A stretch of 64,000 nt of DNA from Collimonas sp. OK607 (GTDB lineage: Bacteria > Pseudomonadota > Gammaproteobacteria > Burkholderiales > Burkholderiaceae_D). The number at the start of each line of letters is the position of its first letter. Positions within the stretch are counted from its first letter, which is position 1. The notes under the pieces are model-generated. The model ran no database searches and had not been told where the DNA came from. It was given only the letters and a program-made list of their open reading frames with translations. The translations under genes were made by a program, and so were the position numbers. The DNA is taken from assembly GCF_900111995.1 (NCBI RefSeq), contig NZ_FOKF01000006.1, forward strand, positions 103,949 to 167,948. Direction: 5' to 3'. Below are positions 50,159-58,491 of the stretch, piece after piece.

Positions 50159-51688
50159 TCAAGGCCGCAGTATGTACTTGTTTTCACTAACGCATTCATA
50201 GCGCTGTAAAACATTACCGCTGTCGTCGACACTCTCCAGATACACGTCGAACTGCCACAGGCGCGCCATGTGCCGCAATATTTCATCGGTACCGTCTGCC
50301 AGCGGCCGGTCGTCGCTACGGAAATGACGTAGTGTCAGGCTGCGGTCGCCGCGGGTGTTGACTGACCAGACCTGGATGTTCGGTTCCCGGTGGTTGATAT
50401 CGTATTGGCGCGACAAGGCTTGCCGTACGTACTGGTAGCCAGCTTCGTTGTGAATGGCCGACACCTCCAGTTCGCTGCGACGTTCATCGTCGAGCACGGC
50501 AAACAGACGCATGTCGCGTATCAGTTTCGGCGACAGATATTGCGCGACAAAGCTTTCATCCTTGAAATTGCGCATCGCGTAATGCAAGGTATCCAGCCAA
50601 GGCGTTCCTGCCAGCTCGGGAAACCATTCGCGGTCCTCGTCGGTCGGGTTTTCGCAGATACGGCGGATATCGGTCATCATGCCAAAACCGAGCGCGTAGG
50701 GATTGATGCCGCTGTAATACGATTTGGTGACTGGCGGCTGATACACCACGTTGCTATGCGAGTGCAGGAATTCCATCATGAAGCCGTCGGTCAGCTTGCC
50801 CTCGTCATACAGCGTGTTGAGAATCGTGTAGTGCCAGAACGTAGCCCAGCCTTCATTCATGACCTGGGTTTGGCGCTGCGGGTAAAAGTACTGTGCGATC
50901 TTGCGCACGATGCGAATCACTTCGCGCTCCCAGGATTCCAGCAGCGGTGAATTTTTCTCGGCGAAGTACAAGAGATTCTCTTGTGTTTCAGATGGAAAAC
51001 GTCCTTCAACCTGTTCGGCCGCTCCCACCTTTTTTTCAGGCAGGGTACGCCACAATTCATTAACCTGCGACTGCATGTAATCTGCGCGTTCGCGCCGCTG
51101 TGCCCGCTCTTTTTCCAGCGACAATTTCTGCGGCCGCTTATAGCGGTCGACGCCGTAATGCATCAGCGCGTGACAGGAATCGAGCAATTCCTCGACCTTG
51201 GAAAAGCCGTAGCGCTCTTCGCATTCTGCGATGTACATCTTGGCATAGACCAGGTAATCGATGATCGCGTGGGCGTCCGTCCACAGCTGGAACAGGTAGT
51301 TTCCCTTGAAAAAAGAATTGTGCCCGTACGCCGCATGCGCCACCACCAGCGCCTGCATCGTCATGGTGTTTTCTTCCATCAGATAGGCAATGCAGGGATT
51401 CGAATTGATGACGATTTCGTAGGCAAGCCCCATCTGTCCGCGTTTGTAGTCGCGCTCAGTCATCAGGAAATGTTTACCGAACGACCAGTGCCGGTAATTA
51501 ACCGGCATGCCGGCCGACGCGTAGGCATCCATCATTTGTTCAGCGGTGATAATTTCCAGCTGGATCGGATAGATGTCCAGCTTATAATTCGCGGCAACGC
51601 GGGCAATCTCGTCGTTATAAAGCTCGATAAGATCGAACGTCCAATCGGATGGGCAAGGCAGCGGTTGATTGATCAGACGGTCGTTCAT
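50159..51688 (-). CDS. SpoVR family protein (YcgB-like)
   Basis: Cytoplasmic protein of 509 residues, matching the length and motifs of E. coli YcgB: NYRHWSFGKHF, YEIVINSNPCIAYLMEENTM, VAHAAYGHNSFFKGNYLF and MNEGWATFWHYTILNTLYDEG. The conserved His and Glu residues hint at metal binding. The biochemical role is not established. Its ATG overlaps the stop of the yeaH-like gene by four bases, and it is third in the prkA operon. Confidence 0.92.
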   Translation of the reverse strand: MNDRLINQPLPCPSDWTFDLIELYNDEIARVAANYKLDIYPIQLEIITAEQMMDAYASAGMPVNYRHWSFGKHFLMTERDYKRGQMGLAYEIVINSNPCIAYLMEENTMTMQALVVAHAAYGHNSFFKGNYLFQLWTDAHAIIDYLVYAKMYIAECEERYGFSKVEELLDSCHALMHYGVDRYKRPQKLSLEKERAQRRERADYMQSQVNELWRTLPEKKVGAAEQVEGRFPSETQENLLYFAEKNSPLLESWEREVIRIVRKIAQYFYPQRQTQVMNEGWATFWHYTILNTLYDEGKLTDGFMMEFLHSHSNVVYQPPVTKSYYSGINPYALGFGMMTDIRRICENPTDEDREWFPELAGTPWLDTLHYAMRNFKDESFVAQYLSPKLIRDMRLFAVLDDERRSELEVSAIHNEAGYQYVRQALSRQYDINHREPNIQVWSVNTRGDRSLTLRHFRSDDRPLADGTDEILRHMARLWQFDVYLESVDDSGNVLQRYECVSENKYILRP

Positions 51689-52950
51689 GACTGCACCTGC
51701 TTTTCAAACAGTTCGCGGAACACCGGATAGATTTCGCTGGCGGCCTGCACTTTTTTCATCGCGAATTGCGGGTTGACCGCAGCGATCTGCTGATATTCAG
51801 TCCATAGATTCTGCTCTTCGACCGTTACCTGGATGTAGGCGAAATAGCGCGAGCGGGGCAGGATTTCCAGTTCCAGCAGCTCCCGGCATTTCGGCGAATC
51901 GTCGTTCCAGTTGTCGCCATCGGAGGCCTGGGCACCGTAGATATTCCAGTCCCCCGGCGGATAACGTTCGTCAATGATCTTCTTCATCAATTCCAGCGCG
52001 CTCGACACCACCGTGCCGCCGCTTTCCTGCGAATGGAAAAAGGTATCTTCATCGACCTCGTCGGCGCGTGTGTGATGGCGGATGAAGACGACTTCGATAT
52101 GTTCGTAGTTACGGGTCAGGAACAGATAGAGCAGGATAAAGAAACGTTTCGACAAGTCTTTCCGTTGCTCGTCCATCGAACCCGATACGTCCATTACGCA
52201 AAACATCACAGCCCGGCTAGACGGTTGCGGCACCTTGACCCGGTTCACATAACGCAGGTCGAAAGGATCGATGAAAGGGATGCGCCAGATGCGGCCTTTC
52301 AGATGATGGATATCATCTTCCAGCCGCTTGATTTCATCGCGCCGGTCGTCTGGATCCGCTTTGAGCGCCTCCATCAGCAGTTCCAGTTCACGCAGCTTTA
52401 CCACCAGCGGTGAACCGAGTGCAATCCGGCGTCCCAACGAGCTGCGCAGCGAGCGGACGATATCGATGTTATTGGGGCTGCCGTCAGTCGAATAGCCGGC
52501 GCGCATGTTTTTCCAGCTCGGCACTGCGAGCAGGTTGGTTTTTATGAGGCGCGGCAATTCGAGGTCTTCAAAGAAATACTGCATGAATTCTTCGCGCGAC
52601 AGCTGGAACACGAATTCATCTTCGCCTTCCCCTTGATTGCTGGCCGAACTGCCGCCACCGCCGGCGCCGCCATCCGGTCGGGCGATGCGATCACCTTGCA
52701 GATAATCCTGGTTGCCGGGATGGACCATCTCACGCTTGCCGCCGGGACCGTGACCGAATATCGGCTCGTTGATCCCCTTGCGCGGAATGCTGATGCTCTT
52801 GGCGTTTTCGATTTCCTTGATGCCGCGATCGCGCACGGCCTCGGTCACGGAGCGATGAATAGCCGCCCGAAAGCGCCGTAAAAAGCGCTCTCGGTTGGCA
52901 ATGCTTTTGTTCTTGCCAGACAGTCTACGGTCGATTATCTGATGCAACAC
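51685..52950 (-). CDS. yeaH: YeaH/YhbH family protein (DUF444, VWA-like)
   Basis: Protein of 421 residues. The N-terminus is basic (RRLSGKNKSIANRERFLRRFRAA). A low-complexity Gly/Ser segment near residue 100 precedes a C-terminal von Willebrand A-like domain with the metal site VMDVSGSMDE. This is the DUF444 partner of PrkA kinases. It lies between prkA and the SpoVR gene, 60 bases after prkA. Confidence 0.92.
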   Translation of the reverse strand: MLHQIIDRRLSGKNKSIANRERFLRRFRAAIHRSVTEAVRDRGIKEIENAKSISIPRKGINEPIFGHGPGGKREMVHPGNQDYLQGDRIARPDGGAGGGGSSASNQGEGEDEFVFQLSREEFMQYFFEDLELPRLIKTNLLAVPSWKNMRAGYSTDGSPNNIDIVRSLRSSLGRRIALGSPLVVKLRELELLMEALKADPDDRRDEIKRLEDDIHHLKGRIWRIPFIDPFDLRYVNRVKVPQPSSRAVMFCVMDVSGSMDEQRKDLSKRFFILLYLFLTRNYEHIEVVFIRHHTRADEVDEDTFFHSQESGGTVVSSALELMKKIIDERYPPGDWNIYGAQASDGDNWNDDSPKCRELLELEILPRSRYFAYIQVTVEEQNLWTEYQQIAAVNPQFAMKKVQAASEIYPVFRELFEKQVQS

Positions 52951-53010
52951 GGTCGGCTCTCCTAGGGTGAGTCGCTGGTACTTTTATTCAATACGTACCC
53001 AATGCGCACC

Positions 53011-54933
53011 TTACGACGATTTGCGCACGCGTAGATACCATTCGCACAGCAAGCGTACCTGTTTCGGCGTGTAACCCTTACTGACCATGCGATTGACGAA
53101 ATCTTCATGCTTGCGTAATTCTTCGTTCGACCCTTTGGCGTTGAATGAAATAACCGGCAACAAATCTTCGGTATTCGAGAACATCTTTTTCTCGATCACC
53201 ACGCGCAGTTTTTCGTAGCTGGTCCAGAGCGGATTCTTGCCGGCGTTCGAGACCCGTGCGCGCAACACAAAATTCACAATCTCGTTACGAAAATCCTTTG
53301 GATTACTGATGCCAGCCGGCTTTTCGATTTTTTCCAGCTCAGCGTTCAAGGCAGCCCGGTCAAAACTTTCGCCAGTGTCATGGTCGCGGAATTCCTGATC
53401 CTGTATCCAGAAATCGGCATAAGTGACATAACGATCGAAGACGTTCTGGCCGTATTCGGAATACGACTCCAGATAAGCGGTCTGGATTTCCTTGCCGATA
53501 AATTCCGCATAGCGGGTTGCCAGCGTATCCTTGACGTAGGACAGGTATTTTTGCTCCAGCTCTTGCGGAAATTGCTCGCGTTCGATCTGCTGCTCCAGCA
53601 CATACATCAGGTGCACCGGATTGGCGGCGACTTCGGTCGAGTCGAAGTTGAATACGCGTGACAATATCTTGAAGGCGAAGCGGGTCGAGACCCCGGTCAT
53701 GCCTTCATCCACACCGGCATAGTCGCGATATTCCTGGAACGATTTGGCTTTCGGGTCGCTATCTTTCAGGTTGTCACCGTCATACACCTGCATTTTCGAA
53801 AAAATACTGGAATTTTCCGGTTCACCCAGACGGGTCAAGATCGAGAACTGCGCCATCATTTTCAACGTGCCCGGCGCACAAATCGCCTTGCCCAAAGAAG
53901 ACGTACGTATCAGCTTTTCGTAAATCTTGATTTCTTCCGACACCCGCAAGCAATACGGCACCTTGACTATATAGATACGATCCAGCAAAGCTTCGTTATT
54001 CTTGTTGTTGCGGAACGCCTTCCATTCCGATTCGTTCGAGTGGGCCAGGATAATGCCGTCGAACGGAATCGCGCCAAAACCTTCGGTGCCCTTGAAGTTA
54101 CCTTCCTGCGTAGCAGTCAGCAACGGATGCAGCACCTTGATTGGCGCCTTGAACATTTCGACGAATTCCAGCAAACCTTGATTGGACAAGCACAGGCCGC
54201 CTGAATAGCTGTAGGCATCGGCATCGTCCTGCGAATATTGTTCCAGCTTGCGAATATCGACTTTGCCGACCAGGGTTGAAATATCCTGGTTGTTTTCGTC
54301 GCCCGGTTCGGTTTTGGAAATGGCCACTTGCCGCAAGATCGACGGGTAGCGTTTGACTACGCGGAATTTGCGGATGTCGCCGTTGAATTCATGCAAGCGC
54401 TTGACGGCCCACGGACTCAGTATCGATCTCAGGTAACGGCGCGGAATGCCGTATTGTTCTTCCAGGATCGCGCCATCTTCTTCGTAATCGAACAGACCCA
54501 GCGGCGACTCATTGACCGGCGATCCCTTGAGGGAATAAAACGGCACATGTTCCATCAACTGTTTGAGACGTTCGGCGATCGACGATTTACCGCCACCGAC
54601 CGGGCCCAGCAGATACAGAATCTGTTTGCGTTCTTCCAGGCCTTGCGCTGCGTGCCGGAAATAAGCGACCACTTGCTCGATCACTTCTTCGGCGCCGTAG
54701 AATTCCTTGAACGCCGGATAAACCTTGAGCACCTTGTTGGCGAAGATGCGCGATAAGGATGGATCGTGGCGCGTGTCAACCTGTTGCGGCTCGCCTATCG
54801 CCATCAGCATGCGTTCCCCGGCTGTTGCATAACAGCTGGGATCAGTCTTACAAAGCGCAAGATATTCTTCTAAAGAAAATTCTTCTTCTCTGGTTTTGTC
54901 GAACCGACTCGCAAAGCTGCTGTAGATATCCAT
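53011..54933 (-). CDS. yeaG: PrkA family serine protein kinase (YeaG-like)
   Basis: Protein of 640 residues with an N-terminal AAA-type ATPase domain (Walker A LLGPVGGGKSSIAERL, residues 108-122; ILAHSNESEW) and a C-terminal kinase-like domain, as in PrkA/YeaG. E. coli yeaG and yeaH respond to RpoS and to nitrogen starvation. First of three genes, followed by the DUF444 and SpoVR genes. The 209 bases upstream contain no gene, and I see no clear sigma-54 motif in them. Confidence 0.94.
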   Translation of the reverse strand: MDIYSSFASRFDKTREEEFSLEEYLALCKTDPSCYATAGERMLMAIGEPQQVDTRHDPSLSRIFANKVLKVYPAFKEFYGAEEVIEQVVAYFRHAAQGLEERKQILYLLGPVGGGKSSIAERLKQLMEHVPFYSLKGSPVNESPLGLFDYEEDGAILEEQYGIPRRYLRSILSPWAVKRLHEFNGDIRKFRVVKRYPSILRQVAISKTEPGDENNQDISTLVGKVDIRKLEQYSQDDADAYSYSGGLCLSNQGLLEFVEMFKAPIKVLHPLLTATQEGNFKGTEGFGAIPFDGIILAHSNESEWKAFRNNKNNEALLDRIYIVKVPYCLRVSEEIKIYEKLIRTSSLGKAICAPGTLKMMAQFSILTRLGEPENSSIFSKMQVYDGDNLKDSDPKAKSFQEYRDYAGVDEGMTGVSTRFAFKILSRVFNFDSTEVAANPVHLMYVLEQQIEREQFPQELEQKYLSYVKDTLATRYAEFIGKEIQTAYLESYSEYGQNVFDRYVTYADFWIQDQEFRDHDTGESFDRAALNAELEKIEKPAGISNPKDFRNEIVNFVLRARVSNAGKNPLWTSYEKLRVVIEKKMFSNTEDLLPVISFNAKGSNEELRKHEDFVNRMVSKGYTPKQVRLLCEWYLRVRKSS

Positions 54934-55142
54934 ATCACCCCCGCATCAACGATGTTGCGAAAACAAATTGAAGATTACTTCTACCGAGTTTGACCTCTTC
55001 AGATACTCGCAGTTCCTTGACCGGCTGACTGCACTTTCAATGCGGCCCAGAAGAGGATTACACGATTCGATTCTAAACCTTTTTCTAAGATGCAACAGGG
55101 TTTTATCCGTTTTGCTACACCTTACTTCTTACTTTGTACTTT

Positions 55143-56378
55143 TTACTTTTCATTCCAAGGTGCGACCTTGAATAAAATCAACATCCCCGGCAACGCCAGT
55201 ACGAAACATAAAATGAAAAAATGGAACCAGCCTGTTTCCGCAACGATATAACCGACCGAGGAATTGATGAAGGTACGTGGCACCGCAGCAAGGCTGGTGA
55301 ACAAGGCGTATTGCGTTGCGGTGTAGCGCGGATCGGTGGTGCGCGCGATATAAGCAACAAAGGCAGCAGTGCCGAGACCCACGCCAAACGCTTCGCCGCC
55401 GATCACGATAGCCAGCACCAATGGATCGGGACCGGTCTGCGCCAGCCAGGCAAATCCAAGAATGGTTACCGCTTGCACCACGCCGAAAATCCACAAGGCG
55501 CGGTTAATCCCGATCTGCACCATCCAGATGCCGCCGACCAGGCCGCCGACCAGGCTGGCCCACAAGCTGGTGGTCTTGGAAATCAACCCGATCTGCGTCA
55601 GCGTGAAACCGATATCGATATAAAACCTGGTAGCAAGCGCAGTTGCCATACTGTCGCCGAGCTTATACAGAAAAATGAAGGCAAGTATCCACAAGGCGCT
55701 ACGCCAGCCATCTCGCGCGATAAACTCTTGAAACGGTAACAAGACGGCTTCCCGCAGGTTCTTTGGCGGTGCGCCGTACACGCTCGGTTCCTTGATCATC
55801 AGCGTGCAGATCAAGCCCGGCAGCATGAATCCCGCGGTGATCCAGAATACCGCCTGCCAGCTCATGTGATCGGCCAGGAACAGCGACAAGGCGCCTGGCA
55901 CCATGCCCGCCACTTTATAGGCATTGACGTTGATCGCCGCGCCGAGGCCTTGTTCGCTATCCGGCAGGATCTCGCGCCGATAGGCGTCGATCACGATATC
56001 CTGGCTGGCCGACAAGAACGCCACCACTGAAGCCATGACGGCAATCGCCGCTATCTGCGTGTGCGGATTGAGCATGCCCATGCCGCCGATGGCAACGAAC
56101 AAGCTAGCCTGGGTCAGCATCATCCAGCTGCGCCGGCGTCCGAGTTTGCCGAAATGGAAGCGGTCCATCAACGGCGACCATACGAATTTCCAGGTGTAAG
56201 GGAACATCACCAGCGCGAACAGGCCGAGCGCCTTCACATCAAGGCCGGATTTACTGAGCCACGCTTGCAGCAAACTGAGAAGAATAAACAGCGGCAGGCC
56301 GGAACTGAAGCCGAGGAAAGCGCAAATCAGCATGCGCCGGTTGAGATAGTGATGCCAGGGATTTGAATCTGATGTCAT
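55143..56378 (-). CDS. ampG: AmpG-like muropeptide MFS transporter
   Basis: Inner-membrane importer of anhydro-muropeptides for cell-wall recycling. 411 residues with 12 hydrophobic segments. GFSSGLPLFILLSLLQAWLS at the N-terminus, MFPYTWKFVWSPLMDR, SASQDIVIDAYRREIL and the C-terminal ALFTSLAAVPRTFINSSVGYIVA are AmpG-family blocks. It lies downstream of metX-metW, separated by an inverted repeat. Confidence 0.9.
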   Translation of the reverse strand: MTSDSNPWHHYLNRRMLICAFLGFSSGLPLFILLSLLQAWLSKSGLDVKALGLFALVMFPYTWKFVWSPLMDRFHFGKLGRRRSWMMLTQASLFVAIGGMGMLNPHTQIAAIAVMASVVAFLSASQDIVIDAYRREILPDSEQGLGAAINVNAYKVAGMVPGALSLFLADHMSWQAVFWITAGFMLPGLICTLMIKEPSVYGAPPKNLREAVLLPFQEFIARDGWRSALWILAFIFLYKLGDSMATALATRFYIDIGFTLTQIGLISKTTSLWASLVGGLVGGIWMVQIGINRALWIFGVVQAVTILGFAWLAQTGPDPLVLAIVIGGEAFGVGLGTAAFVAYIARTTDPRYTATQYALFTSLAAVPRTFINSSVGYIVAETGWFHFFILCFVLALPGMLILFKVAPWNEK

Positions 56379-56407
56379 GGATGCGCCCGCGGTGGCGGGG
56401 AGTTTAA

Positions 56408-56467
56408 GATATGACGCCAGAGCGCGGCCTCAGCAATGGTCTGGGGTCCGGAGCCTGGCGTCATATC
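56408..56467. repeat. 60-bp inverted repeat between metW and ampG
   Basis: Arms GATATGACGCCAG and CTGGCGTCATATC are perfect over 13 bp around a 34-base centre with a weaker CCTCAG/CTGGGG dyad. It may terminate the metX-metW transcript. Part of the arm (GCCTGGCGTCA) recurs at 58459-58469, so it may belong to a dispersed repeat family. Confidence 0.6.
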
Positions 56468-56482
56468 CTTTATTTTTACGGG

Positions 56483-57085
56483 TTATTTCTTGCGAAAGCG
56501 GAATACCGCAAGACTACCACGCCAGTTCGGCAACACCGATATCGGCTGGCCATCATGCAAGGCGACGCACTCCAGCACTTCCAGGCCGACTTCATTCGCC
56601 AGTTCCTCAAAATCCTTGATGGTGGCGCAACGCAGGTTGGGCGTGTCATACCATTCGTACGGCAAAGTCTTGGACACCGGCATGCGGCCGCGCATTAACG
56701 CTACCCGGTGCGGCCAGTAGGCGAAATTGGGGAAAGATACGATCGCTTCGCGCCCGACCCTGGCGATATCGCGCAATACGCCTTCGACATTTTTCATCAT
56801 TTGCAAAGCCGACAGGCACAGCACGGTGTCGAAGGCATCGTCGGCAAACAGGTTCAGCCCGGCCTCCATATCCTGCTGAATCACCGAAACGCCGCGTGCC
56901 ACACAAGCGGGAATCTTGCTGTCATCGATTTCAACGCCATAGCCGGCGCATTGCTTATCTGACTGCAGATAATCAAGCATGACGCCGTCGCCACAACCCA
57001 AGTCGAGCACTTGCGATTCACCGCGCACCCAATGTGCGATAAAAGCCAGATCCGGGCGCAAACTGCTTAGTTGATCAAAATTCAT
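56483..57085 (-). CDS. metW: Methionine biosynthesis protein MetW
   Basis: Methyltransferase-fold partner of MetX, 200 residues. The AdoMet-binding motif [15 protein letters not shown] is present, as are the MetW-typical [21 protein letters not shown], and [11 protein letters not shown]. It overlaps the end of metX by 11 bases, indicating tight coupling; MetW proteins are reported to be needed for full MetX function. Confidence 0.94.
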   Translation of the reverse strand: MNFDQLSSLRPDLAFIAHWVRGESQVLDLGCGDGVMLDYLQSDKQCAGYGVEIDDSKIPACVARGVSVIQQDMEAGLNLFADDAFDTVLCLSALQMMKNVEGVLRDIARVGREAIVSFPNFAYWPHRVALMRGRMPVSKTLPYEWYDTPNLRCATIKDFEELANEVGLEVLECVALHDGQPISVLPNWRGSLAVFRFRKK

Positions 57086-58253
57086 TTACTGCTCCTGCCA
57101 CTTCAGTGACTGCATTCGATACGGCCGGCTGCTCCAGCTCCTGCCAGATGCGGTTGTAGTATTCGCCCACCACAGCCATATAACGCGGGTCATCCAGCAA
57201 AAAGGCGTCGTGGCCGTGCGGTGCGTCGATCTCGGCATAGCTGACACGACGTTTATTGTTTACCAGAGCCTGCACGATTTCGCGGCTGCGTTCCGGCGAA
57301 AAGCGCCAGTCGGTCATGAACGATACGAGCAGGAATTGCGCCTGGGTCTTGCTCAGGGCAAGGGTCAGGTCGCCGCCGAATTCCTTGGCCGGGTCGAAAT
57401 AATCGAGGGCCTTGGTGATCAGAAGATAGGTGTTGGCATCGAAATATTCAGAAAATTTATCGCCCTGATAGCGCAGATACGATTCAATTTCAAAATCGAT
57501 GCCAAAGCCGAACTGGTATGCACCGGAACGCAGGTCGCGGCCGAATTTTTCCGCCATGTCGTCATCCGACAGATAGGTGATATGCCCCACCATACGCGCC
57601 ACGCGCAAGCCGTTCTTGGGTACCACGCCATGCGCGTAATAATCGCCGCCATGAAAACCAGGATCAGTCAGGATGGCCTGGCGCGCGACGTCGTTGAAGG
57701 CGATGTTTTGCGCCGACAGTTTGGGTGTCGAAGCGATTACCACGCAATGGCGCAGACGGGTCGGATACAACAAACTCCAGGCCAGCGCCTGCATGCCGCC
57801 CAGCGAGCCGCCCATGACGGCGGCAAATTGCGTGATACCCAGTGCATCGGCCAGACGCGCCTGCGCTTGCACCCAGTCCTCCACGGTCACTACCGGGAAT
57901 TCCGCGCCATACGGCTTGCCGGTGGCGGCATTGATATGCATCGGGCCGGTGGAGCCGAAACAGGATCCCAGGTTGTTGACGCCGATGACAAAGAATTTAT
58001 TGGTGTCGAGCGCCTTGCCTGGCCCCACCATGTTGTCCCACCAGCCGACATTCTTTTCGTCGTCCTGATAGACGCCGGCGACGTGATGCGAGGCGTTCAA
58101 GGCATGGCAGACCAGCACCGCATTCGATTTGTCGGCGTTGAGGCTGCCATAGGTTTCATACACCAGCGTGTAATCAGCTAGCAGCGCGCCGCTTTGCAAC
58201 TGCAGCGGCGTCGCGAAATGCATGGATTGCGGGGAAACTATTCCGAGGGACAT
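57075..58253 (-). CDS. metX: Homoserine O-acyltransferase (MetX; probably succinyl-transferring)
   Basis: First committed enzyme of methionine synthesis. 392 residues, alpha/beta-hydrolase fold: nucleophile in GGSLGGMQ (S150), Asp in FMTDWRFSP, His in [11 protein letters not shown]. Betaproteobacterial MetX proteins are mostly succinyltransferases rather than acetyltransferases; the sequence alone was not used to decide. The leader holds SAM-II-like motifs and a terminator. Confidence 0.94.
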   Translation of the reverse strand: MSLGIVSPQSMHFATPLQLQSGALLADYTLVYETYGSLNADKSNAVLVCHALNASHHVAGVYQDDEKNVGWWDNMVGPGKALDTNKFFVIGVNNLGSCFGSTGPMHINAATGKPYGAEFPVVTVEDWVQAQARLADALGITQFAAVMGGSLGGMQALAWSLLYPTRLRHCVVIASTPKLSAQNIAFNDVARQAILTDPGFHGGDYYAHGVVPKNGLRVARMVGHITYLSDDDMAEKFGRDLRSGAYQFGFGIDFEIESYLRYQGDKFSEYFDANTYLLITKALDYFDPAKEFGGDLTLALSKTQAQFLLVSFMTDWRFSPERSREIVQALVNNKRRVSYAEIDAPHGHDAFLLDDPRYMAVVGEYYNRIWQELEQPAVSNAVTEVAGAVNEF

Positions 58254-58279
58254 GGTAAGGACCTGATCCTGATAACAAT

Positions 58280-58312
58280 AAAAAAAGCCCGAGAGCTTTC
58301 GCTAATCGGGCT
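58280..58312 (-). terminator. Intrinsic terminator in the metX leader with overlapping antiterminator
   Basis: On the minus strand AGCCCGA pairs with TCGGGCT, with an inner AGC/GCT helix, followed by seven U residues, about 27 bases before the metX start. Upstream GGCTAAA (58341-58347) can pair instead with TTTAGCC (58309-58315), which overlaps the terminator stem. The two structures exclude each other, as in transcription attenuation. Confidence 0.85.
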
Positions 58313-58354
58313 AAATTCTGGGCTTGTACTTCAAGCTCGCTTTAGCCGTATTTA

Positions 58355-58435
58355 TTTAGCATCATCCGGTCCGAAAACCAGGTGATGCCGCGCGCCCGCA
58401 AGCTGAGGTGGTGAAACCATTCAAATCGGCGCGAT
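58355..58435 (-). ncRNA. Candidate SAM-II (SAM-alpha) riboswitch upstream of metX
   Basis: On the minus strand the order is P1 5' arm CGCGCC (58433-58428), GATTTG (58427-58422), a loop with a TGGT/ACCA mini-hairpin, GCTTGC (58403-58398), P1 3' arm GGCGCG (58396-58391), and tail GCTAAA (58360-58355). GAUUUG, GCUUGC and GCUAAA in this order around a short helix are the SAM-II hallmarks as I recall them. An extra hairpin (GCATCA/TGATGC, 58359-58388) is inserted before the tail and shares its GC. I could not verify the pseudoknot. Confidence 0.6.
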
Positions 58436-58491
58436 AACTCAAGAATAACCAAGTCGGGGCCTGGCGTCAAACTAGAACTTCAGGACAGTGA

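Noticed and set aside
50159..54933. prkA-yeaH-spoVR as a possible defence system
   Set aside because: Kinase plus AAA and VWA domains can resemble defence modules, but these are widespread stress genes in a housekeeping setting with no mobile-element context.
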